DNA of 64,000 nucleotides. It comes from Pseudomonas sp. BGr12 (GTDB taxonomy: Bacteria; Pseudomonadota; Gammaproteobacteria; Pseudomonadales; Pseudomonadaceae). The notes below the pieces were generated by a model that searched no databases, was not told the DNA's origin, and saw only the letters and a program-made list of their open reading frames with translations. The DNA is taken from assembly GCF_030272895.1 (NCBI RefSeq), contig NZ_JALRNF010000028.1:19029-83028 (forward strand), written 5' to 3'. A program made the translations under genes and the position numbers. Positions 17,177-26,530 of the stretch are shown here, piece after piece. The number at the start of each line of letters is the position of its first letter. Position 1 is the first letter of the stretch.

Positions 17177-18081
17177 TGCCTGCGACCGCCGGCCGGTTGT
17201 TCCCTCGCCACGGTCAGGAACGGGTCGACCAGCGCCGGGCGAGCCGTGCCCCGGCGCCAGGCCAGGCCGACGTCGAGGGTCTGGTTCAGGTCGGCCAGCG
17301 GCCGTGCTTCGATGATGTCACCTTCCAGCGACCAGGGGCGGTAGGTCATGTCGGGCTGGATCGACACCCCCAGGCCTGCCGCCACCAGGCTGCGCACCGC
17401 TTCGGTGGAGGCGGTGCGCAGGCTGATATTGGCCTGTAGCCCGGCGTCGGCCCAGATGCGCCGGGCATTGTCTTCCATCTCGTCGACATTGAGCTGGATC
17501 AGCGGCTCCTCGGCCACCTCGGCGAGGCTGATGCTGTCGCGCTCCAGCAGCGGGTGCTGGGCCGGCAGCCAGAGGCGGTGGGGCGAGTGGGTGAGGACTT
17601 CGGTCTGCAGGGCCAGGCGGTCCTCCAGGTTGGAGAGGATCAGTACGCCGACGTCGATCTCGCCGCTGACCAACAGGTGTTCGATGTAGGGGCGTTCGTC
17701 TTCGGTGACGCGAATCTCGACATTGGGGTAGGCGCGCTGGAAGCGGGTCAACAGGTCGGCCAGGTAGTAGCCGGCGACCAGGCTGGTCACGCCGATGGTC
17801 AACTGCCCGGCGATCTGGTCGGTGCTCTGCTGCAGGCTGCGCTTGGCGTTGTCGACGGTGGCCAGGATCAGGTGCGCCTGGCGCAGGAACTGATGGCCCT
17901 GGTGGGTCAGGGTCATGCCCTTGGCGTGGCGGTTGAAAAGGCTGACGCCAATTTCCTGTTCAAGCTGCTGGATGGCCAGGGTGAGGGTCGACTGGGAAAT
18001 GAACACGGCCTGGGCGGCAGCGGAAATCGAGCCGGTTTCGGCGACGGCGATGAAGTGCCGGATCTGGCGCAGGGTCATCAT
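17167..18081 (-). CDS. LysR family transcriptional regulator
   Basis: A 304-residue regulator. The N-terminal winged helix-turn-helix is MTLRQIRHFIAVAETGSISA, followed by AAQAVFISQSTLTLAIQQLE. The C-terminal periplasmic-binding-like effector domain covers about 90-295 (GQLTIGVTSLVAGYYLADLL). It is transcribed toward the aldehyde dehydrogenase and polyamine transporter genes, so it probably controls one or both. The effector may be a polyamine or aminoaldehyde, which is inference from position only. The upstream gap (18082-18277) holds a single REP unit and an AT-rich stretch that should include its promoter. Confidence 0.88.
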   Translation of the reverse strand: MMTLRQIRHFIAVAETGSISAAAQAVFISQSTLTLAIQQLEQEIGVSLFNRHAKGMTLTHQGHQFLRQAHLILATVDNAKRSLQQSTDQIAGQLTIGVTSLVAGYYLADLLTRFQRAYPNVEIRVTEDERPYIEHLLVSGEIDVGVLILSNLEDRLALQTEVLTHSPHRLWLPAQHPLLERDSISLAEVAEEPLIQLNVDEMEDNARRIWADAGLQANISLRTASTEAVRSLVAAGLGVSIQPDMTYRPWSLEGDIIEARPLADLNQTLDVGLAWRRGTARPALVDPFLTVAREQPAGGRRHSI

Positions 18082-18156
18082 GAGGGAGGCTTCGTATTGA
18101 TTTTATCGTTTGATGGAAGTGTATATCTTATTTTTCGATGGTGATGTGCTGCCCAC

Positions 18157-18180
18157 ATCGCGGGGCAAGCCCGCTCCCAC
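18157..18180 (+). repeat. REP element (single)
   Basis: One REP unit (GCGGGGCAAGCCCGC core, ending TCCCAC) between the divergent LysR gene and the TerB-like gene. Confidence 0.88.
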
Positions 18181-18277
18181 AGGGGGATCTGGAAATGTTG
18201 TGACAAGATTGCGCCAGGCCGGGGCGGCGAGGAGGGCTTATTCTTGGCGTTCATTTCCCGCACCGTGGAGACACGCG

Positions 18278-18973
18278 ATGAATACCCGTGGTTTGCTCGA
18301 CCAGTTGCTCAAGTCCGGCCAGGAGCTGTTGCAGAACCCGTCCGGCAAGGCTTCCGCTGGCAAGTCCGGTGGCAGCGGTGGCCTGGGCAGCCTGCTCTCC
18401 GGTGCCGGCGGCGGCGCCCTCGCAGCCGGGGTCATGGGGTTGCTGATGAGCAGCAAGAAGGCCCGCAAATATGGTGGCAAGGCAGTGACCTATGGCGGCC
18501 TGGCGGCGCTCGGGGTGCTTGCCTACAAGGCCTATGGCAACTGGCAGGCCAAGCAGGGCGCGGCTGCCCGGGGCGAGCCGCAGACCCTCGACCGCCTGCC
18601 GCCGGCCCAGGTCGAACAACACAGCCAGGCCATCCTCAAGGCCCTGGTGGCAGCGGCCAAGTCCGATGGTCATGTCGATGAGCGCGAGCGGGCCCTGATC
18701 GAGGGCGAATTCGTCAAGCTGTCCAATAACGACCAGGAGTTGCAGCACTGGCTGCACGACGAGCTCAACAAGCCCCTGGACCCTGCCGATGTGGCGCGCG
18801 CTGCCCGCTCCCCGGAAATGGCGGCCGAAATGTACATCGCCAGCGTCATGCTGGTGGATGAGGAGCATTTCATGGAGCGCGCCTACCTGGACGAGCTGGC
18901 CCGTCAGCTCAAGCTCGATCCGGCCCTCAAGGTCGAACTGGAAAACCAGGTGAAGCAGGCGACCGGTCAATAA
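18278..18973 (+). CDS. TerB-like / DUF533 family protein
   Basis: A 231-residue protein. The first third is low-complexity and Gly/Ser/Ala-rich (QNPSGKASAGKSGGSGGLGS), with a hydrophobic stretch GGALAAGVMGLLMSS and then YGGLAALGVLAYKAYGNW. The C-terminal half is the acidic all-alpha TerB-like domain (AILKALVAAAKSDGHVDERE, then EMYIASVMLVDEEHFMERAYLDELA), the fold of tellurite-resistance protein TerB and DUF533. The ATG at 18278 has GGAG seven bases upstream. Function is unknown; no tellurite genes are nearby. It is the gene before the wsp operon but is separated by 129 bases with a promoter candidate. Confidence 0.78.
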   Translation: MNTRGLLDQLLKSGQELLQNPSGKASAGKSGGSGGLGSLLSGAGGGALAAGVMGLLMSSKKARKYGGKAVTYGGLAALGVLAYKAYGNWQAKQGAAARGEPQTLDRLPPAQVEQHSQAILKALVAAAKSDGHVDERERALIEGEFVKLSNNDQELQHWLHDELNKPLDPADVARAARSPEMAAEMYIASVMLVDEEHFMERAYLDELARQLKLDPALKVELENQVKQATGQ

Positions 18974-19053
18974 TTACGGGCTAATTGCCAGCAGGGTGTG
19001 AAGCCGTTCCGGTTCTGCCCGAAAGTCAGCCGCAAAAGCGCGTGGCGCCTGGG

Positions 19054-19061
19054 CTATACTT
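19054..19061 (+). promoter_or_regulatory. candidate -10 for the wsp operon (sigma-S-like CTATACTT)
   Basis: CTATACTT matches the extended sigma-S -10 and also contains the sigma-70-like TATACT. It sits about 42 bases before the wspA start. No convincing -35 is seen 17 bases upstream. Confidence 0.45.
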
Positions 19062-19102
19062 CGCCCATTTTTCTGCGCGCGTAGAACACTTGGGGGCTGA
19101 CT

Positions 19103-20725
19103 GTGAAAAACTGGACCTTGCGCCAACGGATTCTGGCGAGCTTCGCCGTGATCATCGCCATCATGCTGCTGATGGTGGTCGCCGCCTATTCACGGCTGGT
19201 GACAATCGAGTCCGGCGAGGAAGCGGTGCGCACCAACAGCATCCCCGGGGTCTACTACAGCTCGATGATCCGCAGCGCCTGGGTCGACAGTTATGTGGCG
19301 ACCCAGCAACTGGTGGGCTTGAGCAACCACCGCGAGATCACCGCGACCGACCTTGATCAGTACAAGGGCTTCGAGGAACGTCTCAAGCAGCACATGGCCA
19401 GTTACCAGGCCACTATCCAGGATGCCGACGACCAGGCCAGTTTCAATGAGTTCGGTCGCCTTGAAGACGACTACATGAAGTCCATCGACACGGTGCTCGA
19501 AGCCTACCGCCGCAAGGACTACGTCGAAGCCCAGCGGCTGATCAGCGAAGTCCTGACCCCGGCCTGGATCACCGGCCGCAAGCACCTGAACGGCGTGATC
19601 GAGCGCAACCGGCAGTCGGCCGAAGAAGCGGCGGAGTCGATTGTCGGCGCCGTGGTCGCTGCCAAGATCAGCATGATCATTTCCCTGGTCCTGGCGGTCA
19701 TCGCCGCGGCCATCTGCGGCTTGCTGCTGATGCGCGCCATCACTGCACCGATGCAGCGCATCGTCCAGGCCCTGGACAAACTTCGCAGCGGCGACCTGAG
19801 CGTGCGCATGAACCTGGACCGCAAGGACGAGTTCGGCGCCGTCGAAACCGGCTTCAACGACATGATGGGCGAGCTGACCAACCTGGTGTCCCAGGCCCAG
19901 CGCTCCTCGGTGCAGGTCACCACCTCGGTGACCGAGATCGCCGCCACCTCCAAGCAACAACAGGCCACCGCCACCGAGACGGCGGCCACCACCACGGAAA
20001 TCGGCGCCACCTCGCGGGAAATCGCCGCCACCTCCCGTGACCTGGTGCGGACCATGACCGAGGTCACCTCGGCCGCCGACCAGGCCTCGATCCTCGCCGG
20101 ATCCGGCCAGCAGGGCCTGGCGCGCATGGAAGAGACCATGCACCAGGTGATGGGCGCTGCCGATCTGGTCAACAACAAGCTGGCGATCCTCAACGAGAAG
20201 GCCGGCAACATCAACCAGGTGGTGGTGACCATCGTCAAGGTCGCCGACCAGACCAACCTGCTGTCGCTCAATGCTGCCATCGAGGCGGAAAAGGCCGGCG
20301 AATATGGTCGCGGCTTTGCCGTGGTGGCCACCGAGGTGCGTCGCCTGGCCGACCAGACTGCCGTGGCCACCTACGACATCGAGCAGATGGTCCGCGAGAT
20401 CCAGTCGGCGGTCTCGGCCGGGGTCATGGGCATGGACAAGTTCTCCGAAGAAGTGCGCCGCGGCATGTTCGAGGTGCAGCAGGTGGGCGAGCAACTGAGC
20501 CAGATCATCCATCAGGTCCAGGCCCTGGCGCCGCGGGTGCTGATGGTCAACGAGGGCATGCAGGCCCAGGCCACCGGCGCCGAACAGATCAACCACGCCC
20601 TGGCGCAACTGGGTGATGCCAGCAGCCAGACCGTGGAGTCGCTGCGCCAGGCCAGTTTTGCCATCGACGAGTTGAGCCAGGTCGCTGCCGGACTGCGTGG
20701 CGGTGTCTCGCGGTTCAAAGTCTGA
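19103..20725 (+). CDS. wspA: surface-sensing methyl-accepting chemotaxis protein WspA
   Basis: The membrane receptor of the Wsp pathway, which answers surface contact by stimulating c-di-GMP synthesis. It has 540 residues: a short N-terminus, TM1 ([17 protein letters not shown], about 14-30), a periplasmic four-helix-type domain to about 185, TM2 ([20 protein letters not shown]), a HAMP domain (about 212-265), and a cytoplasmic signalling coiled coil. The hairpin tip is [20 protein letters not shown], the CheW/CheA contact region. Translation starts at GTG 19103, preceded by GGGGG. It heads the seven-gene cluster wspABCDEFR, all on the plus strand. Confidence 0.95.
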   Translation: MKNWTLRQRILASFAVIIAIMLLMVVAAYSRLVTIESGEEAVRTNSIPGVYYSSMIRSAWVDSYVATQQLVGLSNHREITATDLDQYKGFEERLKQHMASYQATIQDADDQASFNEFGRLEDDYMKSIDTVLEAYRRKDYVEAQRLISEVLTPAWITGRKHLNGVIERNRQSAEEAAESIVGAVVAAKISMIISLVLAVIAAAICGLLLMRAITAPMQRIVQALDKLRSGDLSVRMNLDRKDEFGAVETGFNDMMGELTNLVSQAQRSSVQVTTSVTEIAATSKQQQATATETAATTTEIGATSREIAATSRDLVRTMTEVTSAADQASILAGSGQQGLARMEETMHQVMGAADLVNNKLAILNEKAGNINQVVVTIVKVADQTNLLSLNAAIEAEKAGEYGRGFAVVATEVRRLADQTAVATYDIEQMVREIQSAVSAGVMGMDKFSEEVRRGMFEVQQVGEQLSQIIHQVQALAPRVLMVNEGMQAQATGAEQINHALAQLGDASSQTVESLRQASFAIDELSQVAAGLRGGVSRFKV

Positions 20726-20732
20726 TCCGCCG

Positions 20733-21266
20733 ATGAACGACCTTCTGTTTCGCCGTCGCCAGCAGGCGAGCGACCACGGCACGCTGTACCTGCTGTTCAG
20801 GATTGCCGAGCAGCGTTTCGCCCTCGATGCCCATGAGGTCGCCGAAGTCCTGCCGCGCCTGCCGCTCAAGCCCATCGCCCAGACGCCTGCCTGGGTGGCC
20901 GGGGTGCTGGCCCATCGCGCGGCACTGGTGCCGGTGATCGATGTGGGGGCCCTGAGTTTCGGCGTGCCGGCACCTGTTCGCACCAGTACCCGCCTGGTGC
21001 TGGTGCACTACCGGGTCGATCCGCAGCGGCCGGAGCTGCTGCTGGGCTTGATTCTCGAACAGGCCACCCAGACCCTGCGTTGCCAGCCCGACGAGTTCCA
21101 GCCCTATGGCCTGGATAACCAGCAGGCGCCCTACCTTGGGCCGGTGCGCGAGGATGCCGAGGGGCTGGTGCAGCGCATCCGCGTCCAGGACCTGCTCAGC
21201 GACGAGGTGCGGGCCTTGCTGTTTCCACTGCCTGACCAGGCCGGTGACGGGCTGGAGCAGCCATGA
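20733..21266 (+). CDS. wspB: CheW-like coupling protein WspB
   Basis: A 177-residue CheW-domain protein (LYLLFRIAEQRFALDAHEVAEV, written here as two linked strands; then WVAGVLAHRAALVPVIDV). It links WspA to the kinase WspE. The start is set at ATG 20733, seven bases after wspA, because the frame upstream of it is inside wspA. Its 3' end overlaps wspC by 4 bases. Confidence 0.93.
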   Translation: MNDLLFRRRQQASDHGTLYLLFRIAEQRFALDAHEVAEVLPRLPLKPIAQTPAWVAGVLAHRAALVPVIDVGALSFGVPAPVRTSTRLVLVHYRVDPQRPELLLGLILEQATQTLRCQPDEFQPYGLDNQQAPYLGPVREDAEGLVQRIRVQDLLSDEVRALLFPLPDQAGDGLEQP

Positions 21267-22531
21267 GCAGCGGACAGCGGTTTTTCCGCTTCTTGCAGGA
21301 ACGCATCGGCCTGGATGTCGCCTCGGTCGGCGCTCCCATGGTCGAGCGCGCCTTGCGCCAGCGCTGTGCGGCGCTGGAGGCACGCGACCTGGATGACTAC
21401 TGGCTGCATCTGCAGCAGTCGGGCCAGGAACAACAGGCGCTGATCGAAGCGGTGATCGTCCCGGAGACCTGGTTCTTCCGCTACCCGGAGTCCTTCACCG
21501 CCCTGGCGAGCCTTGCCGGCAAGCGCCTGGCGGAGCTTGCCGGGATGCGTCCCCTGCGGATCCTCAGCCTGCCATGCTCGACCGGCGAGGAGCCGTACTC
21601 CATCGCCATGGCCTTGCTGGACGCCGGCATTGCCGCGCAGGCCTTCCGGGTCGACGGCATCGACATCAGCCCCAATTCGGTCGCCCGGGCCGAGCAGGCC
21701 CTGTACGGGCGCAACTCCTTTCGTGGTACTCACCTGGATTTTCGCCAGCGCCATTTCGATGAGTCCGAGCAAGGCCACAGCCTCCATGAGCGGGTACGCC
21801 AGCAGGTCAACCTGCAGGTGGGCAATGTGCTGGATCCGGCGTTGAAAGCCCGGGAAGGCAGCTACGATTTTGTCTTTTGCCGCAACTTGCTGATCTATTT
21901 CGATGTACCCACCCAGCAGCGCGTGTTCGAGGTGCTCAAGCGCCTGATCCATGAGCAGGGCGTGCTGTTCATCGGTCCGGCCGAGGGCAGCCTGCTGGCG
22001 CGCATGGGCATGCGCCCGCTGGGGATCGCCCAGTCGTTCGCCTACGTGCGCCAGGGGGAAGTGGAGCCTGCGCCTGTCAGCAAGCCCGCGGTTGCCCTGC
22101 CGCTGGCGCAAGCACCCGCGCCCGCCAGTCTGTCGCGTCCGATGGTGATCCCGGTGCGCAGGCCCAAGGCCGTCATGCCCAAGCGCGTCCCCCGGGCGCA
22201 GGTCGCCGACCCGAGCAGCGAATTGCTGGCACAGATTGCCCAGCTCGCCAACGCCGGCAGCAGCAGTGAAGCCCGGGCGGCGTGCTCGCGCTATCTGCAG
22301 CAGTATCCGCCCAGTGCCCAGGTGTTCTATTGGCAGGGGTTGCTCAGCGATACCGCTGGCGACAGCCAGGACGCCATCAGTCAGTACCGCAAGGCGCTGT
22401 ACCTGGATCCGCAGCACCACGAAGCGCTGGTACACCTGGCCATGTTGCTCGATTCCCAGGGTGACAGCGCCGGTGCCCGGCGTCTGCAGGAGCGCGCCGC
22501 GCGCCGGGCTGAGCGGGAGTCTGATCAATGA
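21263..22531 (+). CDS. wspC: CheR-type methyltransferase WspC with TPR-like tail
   Basis: A 422-residue S-adenosylmethionine-dependent methyltransferase that methylates glutamates of WspA and so keeps the receptor sensitive. The CheR N-domain (about 1-90) precedes the Rossmann domain, with ILSLPCSTGEEPYSIAMALL as the SAM-binding motif and YDFVFCRNLLIYFD downstream. After a Pro/Ala-rich linker (about 270-310) the C-terminus has a TPR-type helical repeat (QVFYWQGLLSDTAGDSQDAI, QYRKALYLDPQHHEALVHLA). It overlaps both neighbours by 4 bases. Confidence 0.94.
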   Translation: MSSGQRFFRFLQERIGLDVASVGAPMVERALRQRCAALEARDLDDYWLHLQQSGQEQQALIEAVIVPETWFFRYPESFTALASLAGKRLAELAGMRPLRILSLPCSTGEEPYSIAMALLDAGIAAQAFRVDGIDISPNSVARAEQALYGRNSFRGTHLDFRQRHFDESEQGHSLHERVRQQVNLQVGNVLDPALKAREGSYDFVFCRNLLIYFDVPTQQRVFEVLKRLIHEQGVLFIGPAEGSLLARMGMRPLGIAQSFAYVRQGEVEPAPVSKPAVALPLAQAPAPASLSRPMVIPVRRPKAVMPKRVPRAQVADPSSELLAQIAQLANAGSSSEARAACSRYLQQYPPSAQVFYWQGLLSDTAGDSQDAISQYRKALYLDPQHHEALVHLAMLLDSQGDSAGARRLQERAARRAERESDQ

Positions 22532-23190
22532 AGGGAGAGCACGACGTGCAGCTGGTTGCCTCTGATGCCGCCGCCATCGATGACTGCTGGAACCGTATCG
22601 GTGTGCAGGGCGACAAGAGTTGTCCGCTGCTGGTGGAGCATATCCATTGTCGCAACTGTTCGGTCTATGCCGCCGCAGCCACGCGCCTGCTGGACCGTTA
22701 TTCGCTGTCCCAGGGCGTGCACGAGCAGGCCCTGGCGCAGGAGGAGGGCGGCGGTCGGTCGATGCTGCTGTTCCGCCTCGGCGAGGAGTGGCTGGCCCTG
22801 GCCACCCGTTGCCTGGTCGAAGTCGCCCCGTTGCAACCGGTGCATTCGTTGCCCCATCAGCGCTCGCGGGTATTGCAGGGCGTCGCCAATGTCCGCGGGG
22901 CCCTGGTGCCGTGCCTGTCCATGGCTGACCTGCTGGGCCTGGAGGTGGCCGGTAATGGCGCTGCCTCGGCCCGGGTCATGCCGCGCATGCTGATCATCGC
23001 CGCCACCGGCGGGTCGGTGGTGGTGCGCGTGGATGAGGTCGATGGTATCCATGGCCTGGATCCGCAGCGGCTGCAGCAGGAACGTGCCGAAGCGCGTTTT
23101 ACCGCTGCGGTACTGCAATGGCGTGGTCGCAGTGTGCGGGTGCTGGATGAAGAGCAAGTGCTGTCTGCCGTGAACCGGAGCCTGTCATGA
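22528..23190 (+). CDS. wspD: CheW-like coupling protein WspD
   Basis: A 220-residue protein with a short Cys-containing N-terminus (DDCWNRIGVQGDKSCPLLVE and HCRNCSVYAAAA) and a CheW domain (MLLFRLGEEWLALATRCLVE, then VRGALVPCLSMADLLGL). It is the second coupling protein of the pathway, longer than WspB. Start and stop overlap the neighbouring genes (ATGA at both junctions), so expression is coupled. Confidence 0.93.
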   Translation: MKGEHDVQLVASDAAAIDDCWNRIGVQGDKSCPLLVEHIHCRNCSVYAAAATRLLDRYSLSQGVHEQALAQEEGGGRSMLLFRLGEEWLALATRCLVEVAPLQPVHSLPHQRSRVLQGVANVRGALVPCLSMADLLGLEVAGNGAASARVMPRMLIIAATGGSVVVRVDEVDGIHGLDPQRLQQERAEARFTAAVLQWRGRSVRVLDEEQVLSAVNRSLS

Positions 23191-25469
23191 CCCCAGAGCA
23201 AATGCGCGATGCTTCATTGCTCGAACTGTTCAGCCTGGAGGCCGAGGCCCAGACCCAGGTCCTGAGTGCCGGCTTGCTGGCACTGGAGCGTAACCCGACC
23301 CAGGCCGACCAGCTGGAGGCCTGCATGCGTGCGGCCCACTCGCTCAAGGGCGCTGCGCGTATCGTTGGCGTCGATGCCGGGGTCAGCGTGGCCCATGTGA
23401 TGGAAGACTGCCTGGTCGGCGCCCAGGAAGGGCGTCTGCTGCTGCGTGCCGAGCATATCGATACCTTGCTGCAGGGCACCGACCTGCTGATGCGGGTCGC
23501 CACCCCGGGGGATGCGAGCATCGAATCGGCGGTGCAGGCGTTCCTGGTGCAGATGGCTGCATTGCTCGATCCTGCCAGCGCGGTGAGTACCCCTGTGGCC
23601 GACCTGCCACCCCGCACAGTGCAAACGGTCGTGGCCCCCGCGCCGGCAGATCCGCTGGCCGAGCCTGCGGTACTCGACGCCGACCCTGAACCCGCCCCGG
23701 TAGCCAAGGGCGCGCGTGGCGGCGAGCGGGTGCTGCGGGTCACCGCCGAACGCCTGAACAGCTTGCTCGACCTGTCGAGCAAGTCGCTGGTCGAAACCCA
23801 GCGCCTCAAGCCTTACCTGGCCACCCTGCAGCGCCTCAAGCGTCTGCATGGCCAGAGCGTTCGCGCACTGGACGGCCTCAAGACCCAGCTCGAAGCCAGC
23901 GGCCAGAGCCCGGAAGTCCAGGAGGCCCTGGCCCAGGCCCAGCAACTACTGGGACAGACCCAGCAGATGCTGCTGCAACAGGCTGCCGACCTCGATGAAT
24001 TCGGCTGGCAGGCCAGCCAGCGTGCGCAATTGCTCTATGACACGGCGCTGGCCTGCCGCATGCGTCCGTTTGCCGATGTACTGACCGGGCAGAGCCGCAT
24101 GGTCCGCGACCTGGGGCGCAGCCTGGGCAAGCAGGTGAGCCTGGAGATCGAAGGCGAGAAGACCCAGGTCGATCGCGATGTCCTGGAGAAACTCGAAGCG
24201 CCCCTGACCCACCTGCTGCGCAACGCCGTCGACCATGGCATCGAGCTGCCGGAACGGCGCTTGCTGGCCGGCAAGTCGCTGGAAGGGCAGATCCGCCTGC
24301 GTGCTTCGCACCAGGCCGGCCTGCTGGTACTGGAAATCAGCGACGATGGCGGCGGCGTCGACCTTGAACGCCTGCGCCAGAGCATCGTCGAGCGCCAGTT
24401 GTCACCGGCCCAGACCGTGGCGCAGATGAGCGAGGCCGAGCTGCTGACCTTCCTGTTCCTGCCGGGCTTCAGCCTGCGTGACCAGGTCACCGAGGTGTCC
24501 GGTCGCGGTGTCGGCCTGGATGCGGTCCAGCACATGGTTCGCGAGTTGCGCGGTTCGATCGAGTTGACCCAGACCAGCGGCCAGGGCAGTTGCTTCCACC
24601 TGGAAGTGCCGCTGACGCTGTCGGTGGTGCGCAGCCTGGTGGTGGAAGTCGGTGCCGAGGCCTATGCCTTTCCCCTGGCGCATATCGAGCGCACCCTGGA
24701 GCTGCCGGCCGAGGCCATCGTGCAGATCGAGGGGCGCCAGCACTTCTGGCACGAAGGCCGGCATATTGGCCTGGTCGCGGCCAGCCAGTTGCTCAATCGA
24801 CCGCCCAGCCAGGCCGACGGGCAGACCATCAAGGTGGTGGTGATTCGCGAGCGCGAGATGCTCTATGGCGTGGCGGTCGAACGCCTGGTCGGCGAGCGGG
24901 TGCTGGTGGTCATGCCGCTCGATGCGCGGCTGGGCAAGGTCCAGGACATTTCCGCCGGTGCCTTGCTCGATGATGGCGCCGTGGTGCTGATCATCGATGT
25001 CGAAGACCTGTTGCGTTCGGTCGACAAGCTGCTCAGCACCGGCCGCCTGGAGCGCATCGAGCGGGGCATGCGCGGTGCCCGCGAGGCAGCCCGCAAGCGG
25101 GTGCTGGTGGTCGACGACTCGCTGACCGTACGCGAACTGCAACGCAAGCTGCTGAGCAATCGCGGTTACGAGGTGGCGGTGGCGGTCGATGGCATGGATG
25201 GCTGGAACGCCTTGCGCAGCGAGGACTTCGACCTGCTGATCACCGACATCGACATGCCGCGCATGGACGGTATCGAACTGGTGACCTTGCTGCGCCGCGA
25301 CAACCGCCTGCAGTCGCTGCCGGTCATGGTGGTTTCCTATAAGGACCGTGAAGAAGATCGCCGCCGTGGACTGGATGCCGGAGCCGACTACTATTTGGCA
25401 AAGGCCAGTTTCCACGATGATGCCTTGCTAGATGCCGTGGTCGAGTTGATCGGGGGAGCCCAGGGATGA
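23187..25469 (+). CDS. wspE: hybrid CheA-type histidine kinase WspE
   Basis: A 760-residue CheA-like kinase with a fused receiver, which phosphorylates WspR (output) and WspF (feedback). The HPt domain has the phospho-His at about residue 51 (AAHSLKGAARIVG). A Pro-rich linker (about 130-175) follows, then the dimerisation region and the HATPase domain with HLLRNAVDHGIELP (N box), ISDDGGGVDLERL and GRGVGLDAV. A CheW-like regulatory domain (SVVRSLVVEVGAEAYAFPLA) comes next. The receiver has its acceptor Asp at about 687 (LLITDIDMPRMDG). Confidence 0.95.
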   Translation: MTPEQMRDASLLELFSLEAEAQTQVLSAGLLALERNPTQADQLEACMRAAHSLKGAARIVGVDAGVSVAHVMEDCLVGAQEGRLLLRAEHIDTLLQGTDLLMRVATPGDASIESAVQAFLVQMAALLDPASAVSTPVADLPPRTVQTVVAPAPADPLAEPAVLDADPEPAPVAKGARGGERVLRVTAERLNSLLDLSSKSLVETQRLKPYLATLQRLKRLHGQSVRALDGLKTQLEASGQSPEVQEALAQAQQLLGQTQQMLLQQAADLDEFGWQASQRAQLLYDTALACRMRPFADVLTGQSRMVRDLGRSLGKQVSLEIEGEKTQVDRDVLEKLEAPLTHLLRNAVDHGIELPERRLLAGKSLEGQIRLRASHQAGLLVLEISDDGGGVDLERLRQSIVERQLSPAQTVAQMSEAELLTFLFLPGFSLRDQVTEVSGRGVGLDAVQHMVRELRGSIELTQTSGQGSCFHLEVPLTLSVVRSLVVEVGAEAYAFPLAHIERTLELPAEAIVQIEGRQHFWHEGRHIGLVAASQLLNRPPSQADGQTIKVVVIREREMLYGVAVERLVGERVLVVMPLDARLGKVQDISAGALLDDGAVVLIIDVEDLLRSVDKLLSTGRLERIERGMRGAREAARKRVLVVDDSLTVRELQRKLLSNRGYEVAVAVDGMDGWNALRSEDFDLLITDIDMPRMDGIELVTLLRRDNRLQSLPVMVVSYKDREEDRRRGLDAGADYYLAKASFHDDALLDAVVELIGGAQG

Positions 25470-26479
25470 AGATCGCTATCGTCAACGACATGCCCATGGC
25501 CGTGGAAGCCTTGCGTCGGGCGTTGGCCTTCGAGCCTGCGCACCAGGTGATCTGGGTGGCGGGTAACGGCGCCGAGGCGGTCAAGCTGTGTGCCGAGCAG
25601 ACCCCCGACCTGATCCTGATGGACCTGATCATGCCGGTCATGGACGGGGTCGAGGCGACCCGGCGGATCATGGCCGAGACACCGTGCGCCATCGTCATCG
25701 TCACCGTGGACCGCCAGCAGAACGTCCACCGGGTGTTCGAGGCCATGGGCCATGGCGCCCTGGATGTGGTCGACACCCCGGCCCTGGGCGCCGGTGATCC
25801 CAGGGAGGCGGCGGCGCCCTTGCTACGCAAGATCCTCAACATCGGCTGGTTGATTGGCCAGCAGCGCAGTAATGCGCCGCGCCCCCTGGCCGCGCCGCTG
25901 CGTGAAGAAGTGCAGCGCCAGCGCCTGGTGGCCATCGGCTCCTCGGCCGGTGGCCCGGCGGCCCTGGAAGTGCTGCTCAAGGGCTTGCCGCGAGATTTTC
26001 CGGCGGCCATCGTGCTGGTCCAGCATGTCGACCAGGTCTTCGCCGCAGGGATGGCAGACTGGCTCAGCAGTGCCTCCGGGCTACCGGTGCGCCTGGCCTG
26101 TGAAGGCGAGGCGCCGCAGCCCGGCCAGGTCCTGCTGGCCGGCACCAACCACCACATCCGCCTGCTCAAGAGCGGCACCCTGGCCTACACCGCGGAGCCG
26201 GTGAACGAAATCTACCGGCCTTCGATCGACGTATTTTTTGAAAGCGTGGCCCGCTACTGGCGTGGCGACGCGGTTGGCGTGCTGTTGACCGGCATGGGCC
26301 GCGATGGCGCCCAGGGCCTGAAACTGATGCGCCAGCAGAACTTCCTGACCATTGCTCAGGACCAACACAGCAGCGCCGTTTACGGCATGCCCAAAGCGGC
26401 GGCGGCGATCGATGCGGCGGTGGAGATCCGCCCGCTGGAACGCATCGCTGCACGACTGATGGAAATTTTTCCGAAATGA
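25466..26479 (+). CDS. wspF: CheB-type methylesterase WspF
   Basis: A 337-residue receiver plus methylesterase that removes methyl groups from WspA and so damps the signal. Loss of WspF locks the pathway on and gives wrinkly or auto-aggregating colonies in several Pseudomonas species. The receiver Asp is at about residue 53 (LILMDLIMPVMDG). The esterase triad is visible as Ser in IGSSAGGPAALE, His in LVQHVDQVF and Asp in GMGRDGAQGL. The frame is intact, so the pathway appears under normal control in this strain. It overlaps wspE by 4 bases. Confidence 0.95.
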   Translation: MKIAIVNDMPMAVEALRRALAFEPAHQVIWVAGNGAEAVKLCAEQTPDLILMDLIMPVMDGVEATRRIMAETPCAIVIVTVDRQQNVHRVFEAMGHGALDVVDTPALGAGDPREAAAPLLRKILNIGWLIGQQRSNAPRPLAAPLREEVQRQRLVAIGSSAGGPAALEVLLKGLPRDFPAAIVLVQHVDQVFAAGMADWLSSASGLPVRLACEGEAPQPGQVLLAGTNHHIRLLKSGTLAYTAEPVNEIYRPSIDVFFESVARYWRGDAVGVLLTGMGRDGAQGLKLMRQQNFLTIAQDQHSSAVYGMPKAAAAIDAAVEIRPLERIAARLMEIFPK

Positions 26480-26530
26480 CGATATGTATTGAGCCACGCC
26501 GGTCCGCCGGCAGTGACCAGGTGACAGCGC

